In this document: in pieces, positions 36,577 to 48,500 of the stretch
How the letters are laid out: each line of letters starts with the position of its first letter
Position numbering within the stretch: the first letter of the stretch is position 1
Assembly: GCA_036345935.2 (NCBI GenBank)
Contig: JADWOT020000003.1
Coordinates: forward strand, 15,663,901-15,727,900
Length of the DNA: 64,000 nt
Direction: 5' to 3'
Source: Taenia hydatigena
Lineage: Eukaryota > Platyhelminthes > Cestoda > Cyclophyllidea > Taeniidae
Made by a program: the position numbers and the translations under genes
The notes under the pieces: generated by a model
What the model was told of the DNA's origin: nothing
Databases searched by the model: none
Seen by the model: only the letters and a program-made list of their open reading frames with translations

Positions 36577-39500
36577 TCATTGTCTCAGAATGGGACAAGG
36601 TGAGGCTCTGCGCATACACATCCCACTTCCTGTTGCGTTACAGCCCGAGCTCGTGGCAGATAGCAGCGCTGGCAGTGATGCACTCGAGTCGTACATAATC
36701 ATCGAGGTGGAGGTGGAAGATGAGGCGGAAGAAGCCATAATGGGATCAGATGGTACGCTTGAACGCTCAAATGGAGCAAAAATAAACGGTAACTTTTCGT
36801 TTGGCCAAGGCCACGTGGTGGCCAGCCATCGCAAAAGATCTCTGTTGGATTCACCAATGCGACGGAAGATGCCCTCGGAGTCGCAGACCTCACGAAACCA
36901 CGTGGAAGAGGCTTGAAGAGTCAACGGGCAGGCGAGAAGACGGAAGGGAGAGAGAACAAAGGCTGATGTGTAGGTGGAGTCGTCGGTCAGATTGTTCCAT
37001 GCCGAAGTTGTGACGCAGCGAAGCCAGAACTCTGGAAGCCACTCAATGACCTCAGTGAGGGCATCGAGTTCGGCTGCGTTGGCAACGCTGGAGGAGTCTA
37101 AACACTGGAAGGCGAATTGGGAGAAGCGCTGCCGTAGGCAGCGGCGCATATACATGGATGCACTTTGGATGTCAGCGAGGAAAGGGAATATTCTGGAATG
37201 GAATAAGTAATAGGTGCTATCATATGATCATCTTCGAATTTCATTCAACTTTAATTTTACCACTTTTAAAGTATTAGACTCCATCTACCGATTTCTGGGG
37301 AATTCCAGAACTCCTCAATGTCATTCAAAGCATGGATTGGACTTTGAGTTTATTCTCAGAGCTCAAGTTCACTCACATACCCGGGGCAGTTTCGAAGTTT
37401 TGTGGGTTCATCAGGAAAGACCAGGGTATCCGTGATGACCAGGAGGAGAATCCTAAAAAAGGTCAACCCCAGTGGCCATGATTCCCTATCTGTGACACGT
37501 TTGGTAATGTTACGTCAAAACTTTCAGTGCACAAATTTGCCCAAAATAACGACCACGTATCAAAATGATTACTGTACTTGACTTGAGAGAACGCATGTAA
37601 TTGAAAATTGGCAGTGTTGTCGGACTTTGTGCTATATATTGAAGTGGCTCCTTCTTGAAATCAAACCAAACTCCCATTGCTTTTTGGGTTGAGGAATAAC
37701 TCACTGCTTCAAATAAATCTAGTTGTATAACTCCATTAGTGAGACTTCATTTATAGTGTCCGATTTTGTTTAGCACCTTTGGATTGCTTTTCAAAACTTT
37801 ATCAAATACTATGTCAAGAGCACATAAGCTTAAATTACGTACTCTAAAGTTACCACTTGCCTACTACAACTTGGCGGGTCATAGGAATGTGACAAGGAGT
37901 ATATTGCTCACTTGCGAGGATGTGTGTTGAACCCAAGTTCGGTCATAATGTTAACTAACTCAGGGAGAAGAGATGGAGGCATTCGAAGGATAACGAGGCC
38001 CTCAACAGAAAGGAGAGCGTTGAGGAGAACCTGTCGTAGCTCATTTGTGGCGTTGAAGGATGCGCGAAGGTGGTAGTGAACCGCATTTGGTTTATTGGTC
38101 CAGAAGCCCGGGAACCTGTTAAAATAGTAAAAATGATCTATCCACATTCCAGAAGCACAGGAGCAGTATCGTCCGATCTACTGACCAAAAATTGACCACT
38201 TAGAAGATGGTAAAGCACAACTGCCAAATCGGACTGTCATGTGATGTGATTTGCCCCTTCAAAGAGTAAGCTTTATGACTTTTAGTGCTATAAAATGCAC
38301 TATAATGAGTTAATAACTTTCCTGAGGTATACCTGACCTCAACGTGAGTTATTTTGGATTTTACTTACATTTTTGCCATCGAGTCAATAAGAATTCTTCC
38401 AAACTCGAGTTTCCCAGACCCTCTGGGCCCATAAATGACAACGCATTTGTTGGCCAGTAATGATTCAATCATTTTGCCTAACAGTGGAGCAGACAGAAGG
38501 GAGATCCACGCGATCGAGGACACTGCAACGGGATTCAGCAGGCTTGGTGCAGCTGGCTTCTCTAGTGCATAAGCATTCTCATGCAGTGTGATCACTATGC
38601 GCAATATTTCATAGCCTGGATCAATTCTCATCTCCGTGCCGTCATTGCTGTGAGGCGATATTTGGACTTCTTTTGGAGATTGCCCACTAGTTTTGGATTG
38701 TGGTGTCATCTTTACACAAATAGACGATATGCTGTCAGCGTTAAGACCAATCTGGTCGTCTGAGTCGAGATAATGTAGATAAATCTAAAGAGGAATTAAG
38801 ATTTTAAAATACGCTCATGCTCCTGAACTTATCGGAGTAGGAATCAATTTTTGCTCACATTGAAAAGGTTCTTTACTTTGGCTGGTAGATCAGGTGCAGA
38901 CCTATCGAGACAAACCCTTCCAAGTAGATGAAGATGTGACAAGTCGTCGGCTCCAGACTCTTCCGAAAGCAGTTGTGTGCCGATGTTGGAAGAATTGCAG
39001 TCCAGTTGTTGAACTTGTTGTCCTGACAACGATAGATAGTGCTGACTGGGATTGGAGGATGCAGTTGTGCGTCGAATGTTCTGTACTTCATCATTTAGTG
39101 GGGAGAAAATCTCTCTGTAGCTCATCTTAAGGAAGACTGGGACGGTATGTTGTCTACTTTCGGGTGTTACCGCAAAAAGTTCTACAAAAAAATAAGAACT
39201 GACCATTAATCTACTCCATTTTCACACATTTATTCATTATATATATGAACGGAGAAAAAATTGATACAATCTTGTGTCTGATACTACTTAAGATGAAATA
39301 AGCTTTCGCCTTACCTCTAATCAATCTACTTGTTCTAAGGGGGTTGACAGCCAGTGGGTAGGCACCAGAAACTGATGCGGAACCGACGGAGGCCTTGTCA
39401 GACTCTGAGGTGGCTAGGGAGCATCGATCGACGGCGCGTTGTAGGAAGGCGTTTTCGGCTCGTAGACAGTGCACCTGATGCTGAAGCTGACGGACCGTCT

Positions 39501-42500
39501 CTTGCATCACCTCCATCACCCCACCCACATCATTGGCCATGCCTTCACCGCCTTCCTCCGAGTCCACCTTGCCTGTGGTCGAAGGTGATTCACCACTTGA
39601 ACTAGATGGGGAGTGGCGTACGCTTGAACTACTATAGCAAATGTCAAAAACATAATAAGGATGCTTAAATGTTATTTGCTGCAGTATGTTAGAATAAGCA
39701 GCTAGTGAAAACATGAGCGTTGGTCATAAATCAAAACTTGAACTCTTTAACTATTCATATCTCTTATCGAGCCAATGCAATAGAAAATCATTCGCTTTAA
39801 GTAACTAAGGATTTAAGAGTATAAGAGGAACTTGCAGGAACTTAGTTACCCCTTTTATATATAACCAAAAATAAAATACTAGGCTACGTTCTATTTCGAG
39901 ACAAGAACTAAACAGTCCCGGCAATGCGGATCCAGGAGAAAAATGCGAATTTGAATATTTAGCAGGATAAACAATTTTTGCCAAAACAATTCCGGTGGAA
40001 ATAATACTTGCAAAATTACCTGCTGGGACTAGGTAGGCTAGTGTCCTGTGATGAGGTGGAGGTCACCTTGGTGCGATCAGGAGGATCACGACTTTTACTG
40101 CGTCGAAAAGCACGATTGATGGAAGAACGCAACTACCACAACACAAAAATTGAAGAAAATAGAAAATTAAAACACGTTCTGGGGTAAAAGCGATAAAATC
40201 TTTTCGAGCTAAGAACTATAACTAAGGTAACAAAAACATTCAATAGTTGGATCAACCACTGCTGCAACTTCGTGTCAACTTCTTCCGAACTTAGGTTAGC
40301 ACAATAGTTAAATTCGACCGATATTTGAAATGAACGAGAAAGCTTGACGAACCCAGCCTGCTTTCTTATTAGCTCGATCCAAGGAGTCGCGGATGGGCAT
40401 GTAGCTGGGTGGCATGTAACCGCGACCGGTGGAATCGTGAAGGTACTGGCCCACCTCTCCATATGTTCCACCGCCACCACCAGTAATGGTATGGGGACCG
40501 TGCACGAGGCTAGAAAGACTACCTGCTTGTTGCAGCATTTCTGGAGTGTAAAAGAGAGTTAAGGCCCAAGTAGAGCCCAAAGGATGTAGCAGTGACGTGA
40601 CAAACATAAGGTAAGGTCGTAGGTGGATGCGCTAAAAGTGTCTGACAAAGCAAAATTTTTTAATTTTAAAGGGCAGCTAATTGGTTTGACCTTAAATGAG
40701 GCTGATCGACTGTCAAATTTGCACAGATTCTCACCTAGTCCGACTCCGGGTCTCTTTTCTAGGCTATACCTTGACCTACTTTCAATTTATTTTATTTACA
40801 GATTTGCAAAGTGAATTTGCAAGTATGGACATGCCATTGAACTTGTCAACAAGAGGATCCCATTACTTTGTGCACCATTGATACCCCTTTTCTATGTTGC
40901 TCAAGGAGACTAAGAAGTTCACGAAAATCCAGGCCGCTTTTCTTTTACGCCCATGTACCTTTAGTACATTTAATAAGTTGTATATGATGAGCAAGTTACT
41001 CTGTAGATGAGCCCGCCTTAGCAGCATCACTTGATACGGAAGGTGGACGAAAAAACCCAGAAATGTGGATTTTGCTAGTCTTCGAAATGATCAAGGTACT
41101 TTATGACGAGTATTGAGGTGGCTACGATTTATCATGAAGGCAAAAAAACTAACCTGCGTCGAATATGTGACGAGATTTAACAAACTCTTGAGACTGTGAG
41201 AGTTTCCTCCCATTCCGCGCATTTTCCATGGTTGGGGGCCAGTCATTCTGTAGAGCCTGACATCTAAATCGGTCGATGATTTTCCTCAGTTCTTGCACTT
41301 CTCTCTCCTATGTAAATAAAAAATCAAAAATAATTCATAACATTTTTCTCCAATAATGAATTCGCGCAATGATGAGCAGCTAACTACTTATTCACCTATT
41401 GTTAGTAGCATGTTGTGATTTGTTTTTAGTAATTCGTATAAAGCACAAGAAAATTGTCACACCAATTGCACTGGAGATGTAGGAATCAAAGTCTAAAATT
41501 GACGCACGTATTGGCTTTTGGCAACTTTAGACAGATTGTAGACATCTTTTCGTTAATTAAATTAAAAGAATTTTCAAATGGTGACCCACTTTGAGTGGAG
41601 ATGAGGCTGAAAGTTGATGTAGTCGTTGGTTCATGCTTTGGAGACTTTGCTCAAAGGCTTGAACAACGCTTGTCTGGATTGTAAAAGTAAAGCCAATTTC
41701 AAATCATGTGGTTGACTGGAAAGTCCGACAATAGACATATGGCAGCCCCCATCAATGCGATTTATTTTAATACCTATCAGAGTGCTTTGCCAAAATACGC
41801 TTAAGACAGATTTTGTAATCAAATAACAATGATATTAATTATGAGCCAAAAGATGAAACCAAGAAATTCGCCTTTTTAAATACCAAAAGTATATTGTTGG
41901 TGATTAATTCGACTACCTTCTGTTGCCGCTACTATTGTTGTATACGAGTTGCGAGGTCAGATGGGAACTCACATTTGCGGACAGCTGGCAAGTGAGTGCT
42001 GCTACCTTTTGATGAGCGAGTTCGAGCTCACGCCTTAATTTTGCTGCCTGCAAAGTATGCAAAATATGCTAACTACTTTACTTTTAAAAAATCACCAAGA
42101 TTGCATGAATTCGAAAAGTTGCTCACCTCAAAAGCAGAAGAATCTGATGCCTAGGAAATAAAAGCTTTTATCAGAAGACGATTAGTTTACAAACAAAGCA
42201 TTTGATTAGGAAAAAATAGCCTATTTTTGCGGCTTATTAAATGACAATTTCCCTTTAAGTAATTCTGCTTTTTCAACTAATTTTATTAAATGCTGCCTTA
42301 GTAGAAATAAACTGGCTACCAATTGATGCATATGCTCGGAACCGTCACTTATCAAATCGCATAATAAGATGGACCTTTTCCAGCTCCTTGCTCTTGAAAC
42401 AGATGTAGAGGTCTCGAAAAGTTATGTGAGGACAAGATACACCCAATAAGCATTATGCTTGCCAATCTGACAGCCGCAAACTTTAGGATTTGGCAGAAAA

Positions 42501-45500
42501 TGAAGAGGATGTGGTGGGGAAGGAGGAGTTAACAATGATGACTGCAAGGGCATCACACACGCATGTCTGCATTTGCCTTGGCTCAATGTTTCACAAACTC
42601 CGGCACACATTTATTTGGACCATAGGCAAGTGTTTTGCCCTCTGAGATGCATAACAGTAGTTGTGTGGAATTTCGAACCTCTCGGCTGCTGTTTGTTGCT
42701 GCTGATGATGTCGGGACGGTGAATCATAGCGCCTGTGTGTGCAACTTCGTCCCTCCTCCACTTTACTATGCTTCGCAATTTGGATTGCGCCAAATTTAGG
42801 CTTGCATTTTCTAACACGTACAGCTGCATTTTGCATTAAATGCACCTCGTTTTGGACTCACGTGGAGGTAAGAAAATGAGTCCAACTTTTGGCAATTGTT
42901 GCTTGTGAGATTTTAGTCACTTGAATTCTTTCTCGCTAAGCGGTGGTTTACTAAGGAAGAAGTGGTTTTAGAAGCTTTTCTCGAGAGAAATTGTGAAAGT
43001 TTTTAATAGTTCTAAATAAACAAATCTGTTTAACAATGTACCAACTTAAAATGTGTCAATCAACTAACTTTTTTTATGTATTTACTGAGTAAATCGTAAA
43101 AAATAACCTTTTAAAAATAACTTTGAAATGCTTTTATGAATACATATCTTTCAATTGGCAGATCAGTGGTAAAAATACTAAGAAGAAATAGTAGAGGTTC
43201 GTTTCGGGCACATTCTGCAGTCGAGTCTTTCGCACCTTCACTCACCAAGGCGACAGGAAAATTATTACAAAATCATAATTTCCCTAATCCTTACCTGAGT
43301 TTATTTTGGGCTACTATGACTATTTGATATTTTGCTTAGCTGCATGTGTCTAGCTGCGCGGGTTGTTGGCATATTGTGGTTTGGGGAAGGCTGGGAAGCG
43401 CTGCATCAGAATGCCCCTTGGAAAAAATGTACAAGCATAACAAATTCTTTCCTCGAAATGCCTTTGCAAGACAAATATATTTGCATGTATTTATTTTACT
43501 TTAGGTGCCATAGTCCCAAGCTACTTCAACTTGGGAGAGTTCCGTTCTACCAAGGGCGAAAACACTTTGTTGGCCTCTGGGTGACTTCTGCGAATAAGCC
43601 GCATGGAGGCACTCCTAAGACCTCCCATTCAAAAGGCAGTTCAAACTATTCAAAGTAGCACTTTTGAAGATCGGCTTGCACAACGGAATGAGTAACCTTC
43701 TGCGAGTTGACGTTGGGAAATTGCTTCGGCCATTTTTGCTTAGACATAAGAGCTGCACCGGTGGTAATGTTTATGCTCTGAATTCCTTAACTTAATTTGG
43801 AAAGTAGGAAACAGCAGGATTTCTGTTTCCTTTAATCCAGCAGGTCTGCATTTAAATAGTAAAAATATGAGCTTCTGCTTCTCCGAAGCTTGCAAATTAA
43901 AAAAAAATAACAAGGCGTTGAACGTTTTAGAGCCCAGTATGCCATAGATTTCTATTTCTGTCTGTTTTTTGCCATCTGTAAGTCCTAAAATACCTCTGAC
44001 AAGGGAAAAAAAGGAAAAATGAAGTGCAAATATAGTAGACAACAAAGTAGACTCTCAACAAAAATGTTGAAGACAACTTTTCAAGTTGGCATGTGGGTAT
44101 AGCGTTTTGAGTGTCTCTGAAGTATACTAGGCTCAGTGATTGCAAATATCAGCGGAAAATAATGATATTTGCAGCTCTGAGTCGAAAAATATCTTGTTTC
44201 GTGCATTACTACTTATTGGAGGTGAGGTGTCAAACAATGTCGACGAAGAGGGATTCGGAGGGTGGCATTAAACATCTCAGTTTGATAGAAGTTAATGCAC
44301 CTGCAGTGCTCCGATCCATAAAAAGCAACAGTTAGGCAAACTTTTTGTCCACATGAAAAGCAGCTTTAAGAAAACTTGATCGTTTGCATAAAGAAAATCC
44401 TTATTTTCATTTTTATTTCGACACTTACTGGTGACATAATAGAACCGGAGGATGACAAGCTCATGTGCGAAGTAAAATCTGAAAATAGTAAAAAATTAGC
44501 TAGTGGGTTGTTTAAGAAGCGATGGAATACTTTTGCCATACTCGATTAAATTTTTAGAACAAATTACTCAAAACTCAGTTATTGAATGTAATTTTCAAAT
44601 AGTCATGGTAAATTAGCATTTGCTTATTTCATCTTTTTTTATGCTAGAAGTTATTTCCACATATTTTGAGGTTCCAATTAACAACTGATTCTGTGGATAC
44701 TTCCAGAGGATGCAGAAAGTTGGCTTGCATTTAAAGTGTGTCAGGCAACAAGGATAGAGGAGCCACAATCTCCCTTTATGGACTAACAAGTTGATTTAGG
44801 GGGAGCAATTTCCTCCCGTTCTTGGAAAGCATTTATCTGGGCTTGGTCATTTCTCAAGACGCTCGCAGCCCCAAAAAAGACTGCGCATTAAGCTTCTTAG
44901 AAGTTTTCATTTTCATAGCTATGTCCGACCATTCTACAAAAACGCTCTCTCACTCGTTTTAAGTGTGCTACCAACCCCTGTAGGTTTGAAATCAACGTAG
45001 GGGCATAAATAAGCATAAATATTACATAGGCTGCCTTGACTGGCCATCTAGGTGTCGCATACGCAGAGCAAAGCGGACAAATTCGTCTACTGACTAAGCT
45101 TTTCAGGAGTTTAATAAGGCTCCAGGCCCGAACACCATCAATTTCACTTTACTATATGTTGCTGTGCAAATTAGCTTAGTAGCTTGGATATCGACTTGGT
45201 TAAAATTATCACAAAATTGCCTTTCCGTTGTAAACTTACCAAGATGTGTGAATTGCATTTTAAAGCACGGTACTAGGTTACTACCCTTGAAACCTCATGA
45301 TAGTTGGAAATTCTTTATATTCTGCTGGTGTACCTCATTTTCTTCTAGTCGCTCCTCGTTTGTATTCAAGTTTGGCTGATCCCTCTCCATGCAGAAGCAT
45401 GTTTCCCTTTCCCTTCTTTTAAAGATACAATTGAGCATCCTCATTTCCACCTTTCGTCTGTCCCTCTCTCCCTGTATGTCTAATTTACCACCTCAAATAT

Positions 45501-48500
45501 GCACAAATCTTTTTGTTCTTGTGCCTAAAAGGTACCAATGTTCATCTAGTGTGTCAGCTTCGGTTTTAAAGATCATATTTACGGCGGGAAGAGCTCTCAA
45601 AAAAATCCCACTAAACATTAGGAATTAGTTTGTGGATACGAAAAAGAAGTAAGAAGAAGAGATTCCTTCTATTGGCCGAAATTCACTCTCATAATTTACA
45701 CTTAGTCACTAGTAAGTGTTCCATCTAGACTCGCTCAATTCTGTAAAGCCTACTTATAAAATCTTCCCAAATTCACTTTAATTGAAGACATCTTCATGCT
45801 CCAACTGAAGTTGAAGTTAAAATTTTACAGAACTACTAAATGATGCGGAGGACCCGACAAAATATCATCGCTCTTTCGCCAACAATTCTCTTAGCAATGT
45901 GTATAGTTACCCCTGTGGACCTCTACAAAATGGGAAATTTTAAGGCTCTACACAAGGCAACACACTTGTTTCCATTTTTGGTGGATTCCTCTCTTGAAAA
46001 CCTTTAAGCAACCTTACCAGCATTGTCCTAAAAAGTCCCGTTTTTTATTTTAGTAGACTAACACTAGGACACGTTAATGCGGTAATACTAGTACATATCA
46101 ACGTAAAATTCCGACAAGAAAAGGGTTTTTTAAATCGCAATGTCACTCCTCTAATGCTGCAATGTTTAATTTCGGACTCAGTTGGGGAACAATGACATTA
46201 GCTATTTTAGAACACCTATCAACATTTCTTTTCATGTTATGGGACAATTTTATAAAAACATTTGAAGATAACAGTCAAAACTTTCTCATTTACTCTTTTG
46301 AAGCTATTTTTAAAAATGATATAAATTTACGAAGCTTGGCTACTGAAAGTTTTTCCCAGCAGCTGATTTCATTGAACCAGAAACTGATGGACTGTTGGAA
46401 TAAATAAAATGAAGGGTATATAGGCCGTTGTTACGCCTGACGCTTTTAAAATTTCAATTGCCTACCCTCAGAAATCGGTTGACCTGAGTTGGCGGACGAC
46501 TTTTCTCTCTTTGAATAACCTGCAAATCCGCTTTCTTTCGTCGTCAGATGCATTCTCTGCATGACAGGCGTTGAATAGGGCAGTTTAATATGGCTCAGAG
46601 GTCCATAGCCTAACGAACTCTGTGATTGATCCTCTCCAGCTCCACTCAACCGTGGCGAGAGGCGAGGGGACCGTTGAGACATCGGCATGGTTGGAACCGT
46701 AAGATTGTTAAATTCCTCCACCACCACCCGCGGTGTTGCCGTAGAGTTTGCACGGAGTTCAGGAGTTCCACGATTTGAAGGAGTCGGAGTATCATCAAGA
46801 TTGGAATAATTGCCTGGAGTAATTCGATTTAGAAGTGAGGCATTTGATTCCTTTGAAGTGGCAGCAAGAGTACAGGTAGATGTACTACTGGAGTCGGGAG
46901 TCATTGAATTGGTGGGAGGGAAATTAGGAAGTGCCTTTGAAGAAGCAAACTGGGGTGGTGGACTGAGTGTTTTAGCTCGAGGGGCTGAAATCTGTGAGGG
47001 TGATGCTGCTATACCAGCTTGATAGTCTGATCTAAAATGGATGAGGATGTCAAAAAAGGCCTATAAAAATCTCACTTGGATTGCTTTTGTTGCAGACAAC
47101 TTAGCAGCATAAAGGGTAAAAATGAGTGCAATTATCTGCAAAAAGTTTTCTTGTAAACAGTTATTTTCAAATGAGCTTTTTGCACCACGCTACCAGTTGT
47201 TTGTGAACTTAATACATCTCAACATCCCATAAAATAAGCTCAAATTTCGCTCAGAACGGCGCAAAGACAACTGTCGTGATAAGGATTAAGAAATGGTCAT
47301 AAACCGAGCCAAGACTCATTAAGGAAATTTTTTAGTATGGCGTTGTGACAGTCATTAATATATTTTTTCTATCAAGACTCTTCCTCTTCATGTCTCAAGG
47401 TGGTGTCCTTAAATTACGCAATTTTTGCCTTATTTTGGGTAATAAAAGTGAATTCACCACTATTTGCAGCCTAAATTACCTGAATATTTTCTCTAATCTC
47501 GACATTTTATGCATTGAAGCACCTTTAAGTGGGTGCTGATTTGCTGTTGCACCCGAGATTTTCTTTGGAGCAGAGTAGGGAACCGAAACAGGAAAGGCGT
47601 TTGAGCAAGTGCTAACGTGAGTGTTAACTCTACAATCTAGAGGCGACACCAGCAGCAGCTCTCTTTTGAAAGGAAAAACAAGACTCTAAGTGATGCTTTT
47701 TTAAATCCCCATTCAGAAATGAACTTTAAAATTGTTTAAATGGCTTGCAAAATGTTTTTTAATATTTTTCAACTGTAAAAGGTCCGTCTTGAACGAATGG
47801 GCTTTGATGGGGCAATCACTTCTTTGGCCACCAGCAAACCAAAAACTTTTTAGTTCTGTTTGAAAGAATTCGATCATTTCTTAAGCTAATGACAGAATAC
47901 AAGTGTTAGGATGCGTGTTCAACCCAATTTACCTATCAGGAGAACTTTTGTGCACTAAACAACTGCGAGTATGTAAGAAAACGGTACTAGAGAAAGCTCT
48001 AATTCGCCTCCACTTTTGATTCCAATTTCCTGTACTGAATTTTACCTGCCTCACATGTATGCAGCTAATTTAATCAAAATGTGGGCTGATAGATATTCGA
48101 AAAAGGTAAACGAATAAGAGTAACTTGCTCTGACATCGTCCTATTTTCCTGCAAATCCGTGCAATTATACTTTCATAGGGATGCACTTTTCAGTGCCTTT
48201 TTAGCATTCACTGGAGCCATCCCACACCGTCTTGGACTGCCTTGTACTATGGCATAATAAAGACTGAGCTTCATTCTATCATAAAAAAAGTACCCAACCA
48301 TGTTATAGGCTGCGGATTGCCAGTCAGTCAGTCAGGGAGGGGGACACTTGTCTTCACTCCGCCACATCCAAACTTTCAGGAGTGCACGTGGTTTTCTTCC
48401 CGTGTAGGCGTGCGTGCCCATCTTTTTGTCCTCTCCCCTCATGTTTCGGAATTGATTCGGAATGTACTTCTGTCCCACTTGCTTTCTCCTTGCTACGCCA

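Noticed and set aside
36560..37210. Plus-strand open frames opposite the last NAV exon
   Set aside because: They are antisense to an exon with clear navigator landmarks (EWLPEFW, TWFREV, WPWP) on the minus strand.
40308..40352. Extension of the NAV exon to QAFSFISNIG before the gtcgaa site
   Set aside because: That donor gives phase 1, which does not match the next exon (phase 0). Splicing after KKAGW restores the family motif WLRSS and keeps frame.
42680..42720. CTGATGA sequence considered as a hammerhead ribozyme core
   Set aside because: The required GAAA box and flanking helices are not present at the correct distance.
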